Positions 1 through 11,215 of a DNA stretch of 44,090 nucleotides are shown piece after piece. How positions within the stretch are numbered: position 1 is the first letter of the stretch; every line of letters begins with the position of its first letter. Location of the stretch: assembly GCA_004802725.1 (NCBI GenBank), contig SGPM01000233.1, positions 1-44,090 of the forward strand. Direction: 5' to 3'. Source of the DNA: Antrodiella citrinella. Taxonomy: Eukaryota; Basidiomycota; Agaricomycetes; Polyporales; Steccherinaceae. The notes beneath the pieces were generated by a model that was not told where the DNA came from, searched no databases, and saw nothing but the letters and a program-made list of their open reading frames with translations. A program made the translations under genes and the position numbers.

Positions 1-400
1 GCCCGCGAGACATGACGTGACGCGCAATACTTGAACAGCGTTGAATGCGTCCGAGTCCGAGTCTCGATCTGGGCGCGACCGGTGTAGCTGCCAGTGGGGG
101 ATGAAAACGTCTACTGGAACATCCTCAGACGTATCTCGAAGTGATTCTGAGAAAATTTGAGCCAACTGAGAGCAGTTGTGAGTTGATTGAGAGCGACTTT
201 AAAAAGCGGATAAGGACCCCCGGCATCTGCCGGTGCCGGCACTGTCTTGACTCTTAAACTTAAAGCTTTGACGGCGCAGTTATCCTATGAGCTCGAGAGT
301 CGAGACAGCACGAAGGCGACAAATTTCTCAAAACCACTCTTCAGACGTATCTGAGGCCTGTTAAGGTCGCTATATACGATGCAGTGGTTCTCGGCTCGCT
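1..400. repeat. Left 400-bp inverted-repeat arm
   Basis: Reads GCCCGCGAGACATGACG at the outer end and TCTCGGCTCGCT at the inner end. It matches the reverse complement of 1931-2330 with two G/A differences. The match stops sharply at base 400, where the left copy continues TAAC and the other diverges. The 12-mer TCAGACGTATCT occurs twice in the arm (125-136 and 341-352). A small internal palindrome, GCCGGTGCCGGC, lies near 229-240. The arm may extend beyond the window. Confidence 0.93.
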
Positions 401-424
401 TAACAGTCTTGTCATTGCGAATAT

Positions 425-1990
425 ATGGGACTGCGACCATACTTAAATCTCGCTATCGAAGACATTCCTGGTATCCCAACTTCCCTTTGCCAACACGCCA
501 CAGCCGTACCTTTTATGTTCACATATACCGACAGACGCAAGAAGTTCAGCCTCCGGACCCTGTTGCATCTGGGTAGCGAGTCGGACGTAACTCGGACAAG
601 CCGGAGAGCCAATTCGGATTCTGCAATTCTGCTGCAGTCGCAGGCGACTTCACGAGCACAGTCGGCGGAACCACCTTCGGCTGTGGCCAAATCAGTTGGG
701 AGCGACGATGAAGATAGGATGGAGGTCGTTGAACGTGGCGAAGGCGAGGTCAGCGCGCGGTCATCCCGTTCGGAGGCGAACAAACCATTGCCCGCGCCAC
801 CAAGCGATAACCCTTCCGGTATGTCTATGTTGGAACCTGTGACAACGAGTGCGCTCTCGGAAGACCGCATCCAGGATCTTGCAGACGAGGGTCGCCTGGA
901 CAGGATAGCGGCCGGACCTGTCAACACTCGAGCTGAGAATATCCTCAACGCTATCGGTACGTCAGTTGTTGCGAGACAAGTCCATTCGCTCACGAGGACG
1001 CGCAGATGATGCTGCTGGTGCTGCCACCGATTCCGAAGGCATGCTTGCCAAGTACGTCACGCCGATCAAGGATATTTTGGCAGCGTCGGGGGCTACGGAA
1101 GCCATTGAGCACGGCTTGAATTCCTTCATGGAAGACATTCCGTGGCTGATGAAAGGTCTCGACGAAGTTGCGCGGATACACCCCGTCGTGACAGGTACCG
1201 TCGTCGAAACACCGTTTCAGTCAGAACACAGCTGATAGATATGCGACTTCAGTTGCGGTCCTTGCGTTCAAGGCAGTATACAGCATGGAAATGACGCGTC
1301 GCGAGAACAACAAATGGATCTGGTCCCTGTACGTGGAGATGAAAGACATGATCGCCGTTCTGATCCAGTATGTGCCCTTGGTGTGTTGTTTGCCCTGATC
1401 TGCACTGACGGTATCCAGGCTGCGCGACATCAAGGACCCACAGGATGTTGGGCCAGACGACAGGACGATCGAAGCGCGGCTGCAGGGACTCGTCAAACAA
1501 ACCGGAGACGATGTCAAAGACTGCGCGAACGCGTGCGATACATACACTAAGAAGAGGCTACTTGTCAAGGTGCTCAAAGGGTATGTGTGGGAGACGAAGC
1601 TCGTGGGGTTCGTCGGCACTTTCGTGCAAAGGCGCACCGAGTTTGAGCAGGCCCTCATGATGCACATGGCGCGGACTATGCACGCGATGGAGGCAACGCT
1701 GTCGTCTGTGAGGGTGACCGCAGACGCGATCAACGAGAAGTCCGTCTTCTCGTTTCCTTGTTAATCTCGACGCTGATAGGTATATCAGGATGGCCATGTT
1801 CGTGCAGGCTTTCGGGTCTTTCATGACACCCGAAGAAACCGAGATGCAGGACCTCGTCATGCAGAAAGGCGATCTGAACACTCTGCAAACCAACGAGACT
1901 GTCCTACTTGAACTGAGTAATTACGAGAGCAGCGAGCCGAGAACCACTGCATCGTATATAGCGACCTTAACAGGCCTCAGATACGTCTGA
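425..1990 (+). CDS. Four-helix (MLKL/HeLo-like) domain protein carried inside the TIR element
   Basis: Exons 425-956, 1006-1194, 1253-1367, 1419-1739 and 1789-1990 join in frame to 452 residues. Residues about 1-175 are Ser/Glu/Arg-rich and look disordered, with a basic patch DRRKKFSLR near residue 36. From about 200 to 420 it is helical: DIPWLMKGLDEVARIHPVV, then MEMTRRENNKW and EMKDMIAVLIQ, then an MTPEE segment. This is the region I associate with fungal MLKL-type four-helix bundles (family call from memory). The kinase gene at 27292-33221 carries the matching DITWIMNGLDEVAKIHPVI and EMTRRENDTRI, with introns at the same places. Compared with that gene it ends just after the helical domain, lacking EF-hand, beta-rich and zinc-finger parts, and terminates inside the right arm. 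The start ATG lies 25 bp inside the left arm; upstream starts within the arm (379) are in another frame. Function unknown. Confidence 0.68.
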
Positions 1991-2330
1991 AGAGTGGTTT
2001 TGAGAAATTTGTTGCCTTCGTGCTGTCTCGACTCTCGAGCTCATAGGATAACTGCGCCGTCAAAGCTTTAAGTTTAAGAGTCAAGACAGTGCCGGCACCG
2101 GCAGATGCCGGGGGTCCTTATCTGCTTTTTAAAGTCGCTCTCAATCAACTCACAACTGCTCTCAGTTGGCTCAAATTTTCTCAGAATCACTTCGAGATAC
2201 GTCTGAGGATGTTCCAGTAGACGTTTTCATCCCCCACTGGCAGCTACACCGGTCGCGCCCAGATCGAGACTCGGACTCGGACGCATTCAACGCTGTTCAA
2301 GTATTGCGCGTCACGTCATGTCTCGCGGGC
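1931..2330. repeat. Right 400-bp inverted-repeat arm
   Basis: Reverse complement of 1-400. It carries two inverted copies of the 12-mer AGATACGTCTGA (1979-1990 and 2195-2206), placed symmetrically with the left-arm copies. Its inner 60 bases are translated as the C-terminal 19 codons plus stop of the cargo gene, and the stop TGA is the last three bases of the inner 12-mer. The outer end is TCTCGCGGGC, followed by TAGCTTAGAG outside the element. Confidence 0.93.
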
Positions 2331-3763
2331 TAGCTTAGAGACTCTCGATCCTGGTACGAACGAGCAGCATTCCACAAATGGAGTCAAGAACCACGTCAGA
2401 GTCAAAGAGGCTGTTATATTGCAGTGTGATCAGTAAGTTGATTACAGGATTCCAAATTCTGCCGTGGACTAAACGGCACGTTTGAAATAGCACTCATCGA
2501 TCATCACCATTGGTCCAGAGGACGATACGATACATCGAATTTTGAGTCCCGGGGTCTGCGCGTATTTGACGAGCCTACATTTGACCAAAATGCTAGTCTG
2601 GAGCCGATCAGCTCGAGTCAGTGAAGCTCACAGGGTTGACATCGAGATCAACGTGCCAGTCAGAAGGCATTTCGTTTCTCCCTCGTCGCTCCCCTCGCCC
2701 GAACTTCCGACGCAGCTAAGTCTATTCGTACTGCAACTCGCTGTGATCTGTACGCGATCAGTCCCGTCTCGCAGGATACACACTGCAGTGGCTTCACGTA
2801 CTGCTAGTGTTGTACGACCACGTCCGGAAGCTTCCTCAGCCCACCCTTCCCTCCTCTTTGTTGCTGGGAGCGCGGTTGATTTCTTGCATACGACTAGACG
2901 TCGCGCGACATGCTCTAATAACGCCACCAAGCTTCGCTCTTTTCGACGGCTAGTAAGAATATATGATGTTTCGCAATGACACATAGGTGTAAAATGCGTT
3001 GAAATACCCTCGTACAGTGTAGCGGATGCTGGAATATTGAATTTGCTGTCTCCGGAGGTCATAAACAATATTAATGTTCCCATCCGAGTCGTTGTGCAAC
3101 ATTTGTATGTCAGAAACATATGAGAAATTCCTTATATAGGCCGTGGGGTGGCGCGTAAGGGAGGTCCTAACCGGATTTTCTGAGTGCGATTCCGTAAACG
3201 AACCACTGGGCATTGACTGGGCATGAGATAACTTTGGAAACTCCGGCGTTCCACAGGGACCTGGTCTGGAGTACAAATTGTCCTTGTCCTTGTCGGTTTG
3301 CGCCAAGCCTCCGCACCTGCGCCGCTTTTCGTTTGCTCAGCCCTCGGCTCAGCCTGTGGTAACACCGAAATCAATTGCAAAAACGTGATACAGGTCACAG
3401 AGCGGATTTGGTCTCCGTGCAGGCGATTTGAACATTTTGGTTTGTCTTGTCCTATAGCAGAATACCATGATCTTGTATGAGCAGTCCCTTGACGACAGTT
3501 GGATGAAAGATGGAGATGAATTGCGAGCGAATAGAGGAAAACAAGCATGCCGAAGTAGTCTACTCTATGCGAGATTGCGGCAGGGTCCGGACGAGAAAGA
3601 CCGCGCCGTGAACAGTACCGCGTAACAACGGTGCTCTAATTTACATACACTGATACAGCATCCACCTCAAGTTCGCCTATATCTTCGCCTTGGCTGATCT
3701 CTGGCTGATATTCCACTCCTTCCCCCTCGTACTCTCTTTTCTTCAGTACACCCTCCCTACGCA
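2331..3763. other. Intergenic stretch, no supported gene
   Basis: About 1.4 kb between the TIR element and the UDP-glucose dehydrogenase start. Overlapping open frames exist on both strands (for example 2542-2979 + and 2628-3119 -), but none shows a recognisable motif or convincing splice pattern. The last 100 bases, pyrimidine-rich with CTATATCTTCG near 3678, probably form the promoter and 5' leader of the downstream gene. Confidence 0.5.
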
Positions 3764-5581
3764 ATGGCCCCCATCAAAGTCACCAAGATTTGCTGCAGTA
3801 AGCTTTCAACACGCCGTCGTGAAGCAGGTACAGGAACTGACGTTGTCAACTTTGAACTTTCTCAGTCGGTGCTGGATACGTTGGTCAGTCCAAAATAGTT
3901 GCAATTCACGGTCCCTTCGTGGTCTGACACCCTTCTTTCGCGTTAGGTGGTCCCACCTGTGCTGTCATTGCACTGAAATGCCCCCACATCACCGTCACGA
4001 TCGTCGACCTTAACCAGGCGCGCGTTGACGCATGGAACAGTCCCGACTTCGCCTTGCCTATCTACGAGCCTGGTCTTGTCGACGTCGTCAAGCAAGCCCG
4101 GGGCCGCAACCTGTTTTTCTCAACTGACGTGGATAAGGGGATCCGCGAGGCAGACCTCATCTTCGTCAGCGTGAACACTCCCACAAAGAAGTCGGGTGTG
4201 GGAGCTGGTTTCGCTGCCGATCTCAAGTATGTATTGTTCGTTCTTGCAGATTGTTGAATGCGTTTTGATGATTGAACTTCCATAGTTACGTCGAGTCCGC
4301 TACCAGACGGATCGCCGCAGTCGCGACCTCATCAAAGATTGTCGTTGAAAAGTCAACCGTCCCATGCCGGACTGCCGAATCCATGCGCACTATCCTCGAG
4401 GCTAACTCCAAGGCTGGCACTCATTTTGATATTCTCTCTAACCCAGAGTTCCTGGCAGAAGGAACGGCCATCGTCGACTTGTTCAGCCCCGATCGTGTTC
4501 TCATCGGTTCGCTCCAGACACCTGAGGGTAAGAGTGCCTCTCAGTCTTTGAGCGATGTGTACAACAACTGGGTCCCGTGAGTTTGTCGTCGTAGTTGTTA
4601 AATGTGCCATCTTTGACATGATTACAGTAAGGAGCGCATTCTCAGCGTTGGCCTGTGGTCGTCCGAGCTGTCTAAGCTCGCTGCCAACGCCATGCTTGCC
4701 CAGCGTATCTCCTCCATCAACGCACTCTCCGCCATTTGCGAGGCTACTGGAGCCAACATTGACGAGGTCGCCCATGCCATTGGCTTTGACTCTCGCATTG
4801 GCCCCAAGTTCCTTCGCGCATCCGTCGGGTTCGGTGGCTCATGCTTCCAGAAGGATATCCTCAACTTGGTGTACCTAAGCGAGAGCTTGCACTTGCCTCA
4901 GGTCGCCGCGTACTGGAGGCAGGTTGTCGAGATGAACGAATACCAGAAGAGCCGCTTCTCCAAGACGGTCGTCGATACCCTCTTCAACACCATCACTGGA
5001 AAGGTATGTCTTCTTGCCACTCTATTATGACATACATATTCTGACGTCAGATGTAGCACATCGCCGTCCTTGGATTTGCTTTCAAGGCCGACACTGGCGA
5101 CACCCGTGAATCCGCCTCAATCTCCCTCATCCGCGATTTCTTGTCAGAACGCGCGTATGTAACCATTTACGACCCCCAGGTCGAGGAGGCGCAGATCTGG
5201 CTGGATCTCTCTGAGGCCTGCCCGACTTTAACTCTTGAAGCCAGTACGTTTCCTGCCCCTTCGTCTGCCTTCAGACCTGTTTGCTGATAATTTCATGTAG
5301 TCAAGAAGCAGGTGAACATCGTTCACTCCGCTGTAGAGGCTTGCAAGCAGAAGGAGGCCGTTGTCATTGCCACTGAGTGGAAGGAGTTCCGCGAGATCGA
5401 CTGGCAGACTGTCTACGACGATATGAGCAAGCCCGCCTTCGTCTTTGACGGACGTCTGCTTGTCGACGCGGAAAAGCTGAGGAGCATCGGCTTCAAGGTC
5501 AGTACCCAGCAGATTCTTTCTCCCTCGCAGATGCTGACTCACTTGCAGGTCACCACCATCGGTCGTGGCGAGAGACTCTAA
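3764..5581 (+). CDS. UGD1: UDP-glucose 6-dehydrogenase
   Basis: Cytosolic enzyme oxidising UDP-glucose to UDP-glucuronate with two NAD+, feeding UDP-xylose, capsule-like and cell-wall glycan synthesis. Eight exons (3764-3797, 3866-3883, 3947-4226, 4286-4576, 4628-5003, 5057-5243, 5301-5497, 5549-5581) give 471 residues, the normal family length. The NAD-binding GAGYVGGP loop is assembled across two introns near residue 13. The substrate and catalytic region shows [10 protein letters not shown], and [10 protein letters not shown] carries the catalytic cysteine. The C-terminal UDP-binding domain begins [16 protein letters not shown]. The 18-nt second exon is very short. The start was chosen because it places the Rossmann loop near the N-terminus, as in the family. 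Identification is firm. Confidence 0.96.
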
Positions 5582-6175
5582 GTACACGAACGCTTTTATC
5601 GGATAGTTAATACAGCAACCTTCTAGGACTCGCATCGTGTTGTTTGTGGGATAGAATGTTTTACTTTGCCTCGCACGGGCTAAAACCTGGACTATGATAC
5701 CTTATAGAATTGATTAGACGTGTAGATATGCAAATTGTTAGATTGACTGTGATGTGCGGTGCCCGGACATGTTCGGGCTGAGTGCCTTTGTCGGTGTACT
5801 GTCGGTCGTATGACTGTGCATACCAGTACCACGACCGGTAAAGCAGTTGACAGTTCGTGCTAACAGCTATGATGGATGTCGTTGGTTGAAAAGTTGAACC
5901 GCAGTCAGTATTGCGGTCGCATAGTGCTTGAGAGTGAATGTCTTTGACCCTCAAGGAATGTCCATGTTCAACTTCAAAAGTTGGAATGGAGAATTTGTGA
6001 AGAATGCTTACAAGGAGTCGTGTGCGGGCAAGGTTCGGCAACTTCCGGCTTGGCTAGGATAGTTTGTCGCTATATATCGTCTAGCGCTCTCCATTGCTCT
6101 TTCTTCCGCACCGTCACTCACAGGGGAGAACGTCCTTCACGACCATTGGCGACGTCCACGACCACGACGATAACG
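5582..6175. other. Intergenic region between UGD1 and LCB2
   Basis: Contains the UGD1 3' end and the LCB2 promoter. An open frame runs from 5981 into the LCB2 start, but the LCB2 ATG at 6176 has a TATA-like sequence about 100 bases upstream, so the extension is treated as leader. Nothing else recognised. Confidence 0.5.
6071..6077 (+). promoter_or_regulatory. TATA-like element of LCB2
   Basis: TATATAT lies 99 bases before the LCB2 ATG, within the usual range for fungal core promoters. Confidence 0.45.
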
Positions 6176-8303
6176 ATGCCATCGCCCAACTCACGGGGAA
6201 CCAGCTCACCTATCGCCCTCATCCCGGCATCGCCAACTGCCTCGCTCTTCAGGAAAAAGTCACCGTCTGCCATGTCGACTGCAGCGTCCTACCTCTCTGC
6301 GGTCTCTCAGGCAGATGCGCGGGCTAGGAAGCTCACCGACGCGGACAGCACCACCTCGACGCCAGCGCTGTCGTTGTCGTCCTCGGTCACTTCGTCGTCA
6401 GCAGATACCATCCTGAACGAGACTAGTTTCCACGCGAACGACGATGGCCTGTCGTATCCCAAGGTTCCTCCTACCTCTGAGCAGGTGTTCCAGACTGTTC
6501 ACTCCGAGTTTGGACATTGCGGCAACGGGAGTTTCCGGTTCAACTCAGGACACCAGAAAGGGGAACCGTTGAAGGGCGTCGAGGAGCAGGAGCCACCGCA
6601 TTTTGTTCTCCTTACGACCTACCTCAGTTACCTGCTTCTCATTATCCTGGGTCACATCCGTGACTTTGTTGGGAAGCGTATCCGTCCCGCAGCGTATAAG
6701 CATCTCATGAACCAAGACGTACGTCCAAACCTCTTTCCAATATGTCTCAAGCCAACAGTTCTTATCTCTAGGGGTATATGGCGTTGAATTCCGACTTCGA
6801 CTCGTTCTACACCCGTCGTTTGAAGATGCGTATTGACGACTGCTTCTCTCAACCCACGACTGGCGTACCTGGTCGCACGATTCTTCTACTTGACCGTTCC
6901 TCCCCGGATTACAACTTGACATACGTTCCCACCGGTACCCGCACGCGCGCACTCAATGTTTCGTCATACAACTACTTGGGTTTCGCTCAAGGTTCTGGTG
7001 GATGTGCCGATGCTGTGGAGGAGTCCATTAACAAGTATGGTGTTGCTGCATGTGGAACTCGTCTGGAAGCAGGTTCACTGGATCTACACGTCCAGACCGA
7101 GGCATTGGTCGCTCGTTTCATCGGTATGGAGGACTCACTGATTAGCTCCATGGGTTTCGCCACGAACTCCACCATAATTCCCGCTTTGGTTTCCAAAGGC
7201 TGTCTGGTCATTTCTGACGAGCTCAACCACGCATCTATCCGCTTTGGTGTTCGTCTTAGCGGTGCCAATGTCCGTATGTTCAAGCACAACAATATGGAAG
7301 CGCTCGAGCAATTGCTGCGCGAGGTTATTAGCCAGGGTCAACCGAAGACGCATCGGCCGTGGAAGAAGATTCTGCTTATCGTGGAGGGCTTGTACAGTAT
7401 GGAGGGAACTCTCGTTAACTTGCCCGTCATCTTGGAACTGAAGAAGAAGTACAAGGTCAGTGTTTGCTCTCAAGATTTTGCGCTACGGTGCTCATAGTAT
7501 AACTCCAGTTCTACGTGTTCATCGACGAAGCTCATTCCGTTGGTGCCCTCGGTCCGCACGGCCGCGGTATTTGCGATTATTTCGATATAAACCCCCGGTC
7601 CGTCGATATCCTCATGGGTACCTTCACGAAGTCTTTCGGCGCGGCGGGTGGTTACATTGCTGGTAACAAGAATATCATCGACCGTCTTCGCGTCTCTGGT
7701 CACACTGGCACATACACCGAGGTCATGACACCGCCGGTCCTCACCCAGATCATGGCTAGTATGGCTAGCATCATGGGTGTCGCAGTGCCTCAAGACAACA
7801 AGTCGGTTGTCCCGGCGCACGTCCTCGCATACCCCGGCCCCGCTCCTTCGACAGCTCTTCCTACATGGATGCCCCTCGTCCCCGCTATGATCGATGGCTC
7901 AGATGGCAAGATGCGTCTCCGTCGCCTGGCATTCAACGCGCGCTACCTCAACCGCGCCTTGCGCAGACTCGGGTTCATCACGTTCGGACACGACGACTCT
8001 CCCGTGGTGCCTCTCCTCCTGTTCAACCCTGGGAAGATGCCTGTATTCGCTCGGCTGATGCGCACACGCGCGACGCCGATCGTCGTGGTCATCGTCGCGT
8101 ACCCCGCTACGTCTCTCATCACCTCGCGTGTCCGGTTTTGCCTGAGCGCGTCGCACACGAAGGAGGATATTGACACTCTCCTCACGGCGTGTGACGAAAT
8201 TGGTGACCTGTTGGACTTGAAGCAGGCTATCGGTGAGAGGTGGCCGCTGAAGGAGATCATGGACAGGGCGGTGGAGATCGTCAACATGAAGGAGATGCCG
8301 TAA
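6176..8303 (+). CDS. LCB2: Serine palmitoyltransferase subunit 2 (Lcb2)
   Basis: Catalytic PLP subunit of the ER enzyme that condenses serine with palmitoyl-CoA, the first step of sphingolipid synthesis. Three exons (6176-6718, 6772-7455, 7509-8303) encode 673 residues. The first 120 residues are Ser/Thr-rich and poorly conserved. A hydrophobic segment, LTTYLSYLLLIILG, near residue 145 fits the single membrane anchor of Lcb2. The PLP fold shows GTRLEAGSLDLH, DELNHASIRFG, DEAHSVGALGPHGRG and the lysine loop GTFTKSFGAAGGY, where K forms the Schiff base. The C-terminal small domain is complete. The Lcb1 partner is not in the window. The start is the ATG in CGATGCCATCG; an in-frame ATG at 5981 is less likely. 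Confidence 0.95.
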
Positions 8304-9119
8304 ATCACTTTCATGCTTCTCGAAATACTCTGGCTCATATTCGTCTTACGGTTCACCCCCTCCCCCCCCATTATTCCAAATGTATCTTACAGCTTCATAT
8401 GATTGACTGACCATGCAGACTTTTCAAAACCCTTCACATCCATCAATGTTGACCCTCCTCCTATTTATTCCTCACACATAACGCACAATGTTCCCCTTTT
8501 TTTTATTTTTCGTATATATACCCTTCCACTTCGCTAGATTTTCCTGAACCCTCTTCGACCGCCGATACTATATGGGCTGTTTTTCAACTTACAGTACTTG
8601 GTTTTCCCTGGAGTAGGACGTCGTGGCGTGTATTAATGCAAAGACGTAATTGCTCCGACAAGATGCATACTGGGTGGCCGTTGCTACACATCCAAGTGCC
8701 ATTGCGGTCTTCACAGTGACCAAGGCGTGTTTGATTGGCGGCGGGGTGGATCGAGAAGACTGACGTTGGTGGAGCGTAAAACCACGCAAATAACTCGAAG
8801 GAGGCAACGACTTGCAAGAATTTGTAGCGCAACCCCAGTCATGTCGAACCGTAACCCTGAAGCAACGTGTGGCGGGCTCGGCGAATCTCAGAATCCTGGC
8901 CTTTGGAGGTGGTCCGGTGATTCGAAGGAACTGGCAAGGAGTTGCCTTGTTAAAGGACTCAAAGTGAGCAGAAGGGTTGGAATTTGAAAATTCCTTTGAC
9001 AGCAAGCAGTAGGTGCTGGATACATGGCCCGACAAGATTCACCTTGTAATGTATAAATACCTGTGGATGAGGGACAGTGTTCAGACATCTTGAATTGCGA
9101 AGCAAGAAAGAGAACAGAC
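8304..9119. other. Intergenic region between LCB2 and DUG1
   Basis: Holds a pyrimidine/T-rich stretch (C-run near 8360, T-run near 8497-8507) typical of a fungal 3' region, then the DUG1 promoter. Open frames on both strands between 8584 and 9035 are short and show no motif. Confidence 0.5.
9052..9059 (+). promoter_or_regulatory. TATA box of DUG1
   Basis: TATAAATA, 61 bases upstream of the DUG1 ATG; a good match to the eukaryotic TATA consensus. Confidence 0.55.
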
Positions 9120-11065
9120 ATGGCCGTGCCTCAACAGTTCCTTGACTACATCGACACCAAGCAAGATGACCTGATCGACCGTCTCAAGGAGGCCGTCGCC
9201 TACAAGAGGTACGACCCCCTCCATCCTCCCATTCACCTCAGGTGTCATCATGTACGCCCTGCTGACGTTGCTAATACAGTGTGAGCGGCGACCCCACGCT
9301 ACGCGACGACGTCCAAGCCATGGTCAACTGGTTCGACGGTCAGTTGCAGTCGTACGGCGTGGAGACGACGCAGGTGGACCTCGGGTACCAGACGATCGAT
9401 GACCAAAAGCTCAAGGTGCCCAACGCCATCCTCGGTCGGATCGGGAACGACCCCAACAAGAAGACCGTACTTGTGTACGGGCATATGGACGTACAACCTG
9501 TGGGTGTCATAGCAGATAGGAGTAATTTGAGGCAGCTTGCGATAAATACTCACCACACAGTTGACAGGCTGCCAAGAGCGACGGATGGAACACTGAGCCT
9601 TTCACGCTCGACGTTCAGAAGGACACGGGCAAGATGATCGGACGAGGTTCCACGGATGACAAGGGTCCTATCTGCGCTTGGGTCAACGTCCTCGAGGCAC
9701 ACTACGCTCAACAGCTCGAGCTCCCCGTCAACATGCGGTTCTGCTTCGAGGCTATGGAGGAAAGTGGAAGCATCGGCCTTGACGAGCTCGTGCAGTCCGA
9801 GGCGGCCAAGGGCGACCAAGGGTATTTTGATAACGTGGACTGCGTGTGCATTGTGAGTGATGCTTCACAGCAGTATAGGAAAAAGCAGGACACTCATATA
9901 CGTACAGTCCGATAACTATTGGCTCAATACCCGCACACCTACTGTGACCTTTGGCTTGCGCGGCATCGCCTACTTTGAAGTCACGATCTCTGGACCCAGT
10001 GCAGATCTTCACTCCGGCATGTGGGGAGATGTGGTCTATGAGCCCATGACGGATCTCATTAACGTGATGAGCCAGCTTGTCCGTACCGATGGCCGCATCT
10101 TGATCGACGGTGCATACGACGGAGTCGATGACCCTACACCGCAGGAAGTGTAAGCCATATTGCGTGCAGCTCGTGTCCGATAGTTTTTGTTGATACTGTT
10201 CACAGGGATGAATATCGGAGCCTTGATTACTCGTTGCAAGACGTCCAGGAGGCAGTCGGTGGTGACATTGCCCTGTCGGACGACGTGGCTACCTTGCTCA
10301 TGGGTCGTATGCGCTGGCCGTCGCTCTCCCTTCACGGAATCCGAGGTGCTTCTTCGGACGACACATCCAAGACCGTTATTCCGGCTCGTGTCACTGGCAA
10401 GTTCAGTCTTCGGTACGTAACACGGTACTTGTATTTCACCTGGTCTTGACGGGTGATTGCCAGCCTTGTGCCTCCACAAACACCGGAGGGTATGCAGGAA
10501 AAGGTGATCGCCTACGTCCAGAAGGTGTTCAACAACCTCAACACGAAGAGTACCCTTGAACCCGTCAAGATGACCTCCGGTGGCATGCCCTGGATTACCG
10601 ACGACACGGACTGGAACTACCAGGCTGCTGATGCTGCGACCTACGTGAATCAATAATACTTCGACCAGTGTTCCTGCAGATTGACTGTGATGCGTCGTAG
10701 GATGTTTACGGCCTGCTTCCCGATCACACGCGCGAAGGTGGTTCCATCCCCGTGACATTGACCTTCGCCGACGCGTTGGGCGTTAGTGTTCTGCTGCTTC
10801 CAGTAGGCCGAGGAGACGATGGCGCGCAGTGAGTAGCATCAATACTATGCCAGCGACTTCTGATTTCTGACTTCTGCGATAGCTCTACGAATGAGAAGTT
10901 GGACATCAGCAACTACATAGGCGGGGTAAGTGGGATAATTTCCTGACCTGAATTCGGGCTAATTCGGTGTATGCTTCTCAGTCGAAATTATTGGGCACAT
11001 ACTTGTACAAGGTTGCTGCCATCGATGCCACCACGAAGGGCAAACAATTTTCCAAGCGTAAGTAA
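9120..11065 (+). CDS. DUG1: Cys-Gly metallodipeptidase (M20 family, Dug1/CNDP2-like)
   Basis: Cytosolic di-zinc or manganese peptidase that cleaves Cys-Gly and other dipeptides in glutathione turnover. Nine exons (9120-9208, 9280-9499, 9568-9852, 9908-10149, 10206-10412, 10464-10644, 10701-10828, 10883-10925, 10982-11065) give 492 residues, close to yeast Dug1. Metal and catalytic motifs are in order: YGHMDVQP (first His and Asp), [10 protein letters not shown] (bridging Asp), EAMEESGS (catalytic Glu and metal Glu), DLHSGMWG in the dimerisation domain and GAHSTNEKLD (last metal His, formed across an intron). The last codons CGT AAG TAA also contain a GTAAGT donor-like hexamer. Tail-to-tail with the dehydrogenase gene, 150 bp apart. 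Confidence 0.95.
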
Positions 11066-11215
11066 AGAAGCCGCCAGTGCATGGTTTAGCACGGCGGATA
11101 CATCAGACCCTGTAGCACGTAAATGTACGATTTCGACGCTTCGCGACACTGTATTGACAGTCAAGCCCAGCGGCCCCCAGCAGAGGGTTGTGACAGGAAT
11201 AGGAGATCGCACATA

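Larger units (their letters stand above)
1..2330. mobile_element. Foldback/TIR element with 400-bp inverted arms and a cargo gene
   Basis: The first 400 bases and bases 1931-2330 are reverse complements of each other, with two mismatches by eye (208 vs 2123 and 318 vs 2013). They enclose a 1530-bp core holding one spliced gene (425-1990). No transposase, reverse transcriptase or helicase motif is visible, so the element would be non-autonomous. The left arm starts at base 1 of the window, so its true outer end and any target-site duplication on that side cannot be seen; the right flank begins TAGCTTAGAG. The near-identical arms mean the duplication is recent or maintained by gene conversion. 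Alternatives are a segmental inverted duplication or an assembly fold at a contig end; the unique, intron-containing core argues against a simple hairpin-read artefact. Superfamily not assigned. Confidence 0.72.

Noticed and set aside
412..993. 193-codon minus-strand frame within the TIR element
   Set aside because: It mirrors the plus-strand Ser-rich exon; the plus strand has homology to the kinase gene and a consistent splice pattern.
1..2330. Palindromic sequencing artefact as explanation for the inverted repeat
   Set aside because: A fold-back read would give a mirrored core as well, but the 1.53-kb core is unique and gene-bearing; an assembly error at the window start is still possible.
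2542..3119. Overlapping open frames on both strands (145 and 163 codons)
   Set aside because: Neither shows a recognisable motif, hydrophobic pattern or plausible splice partners; opposite-strand overlap is typical of chance frames.
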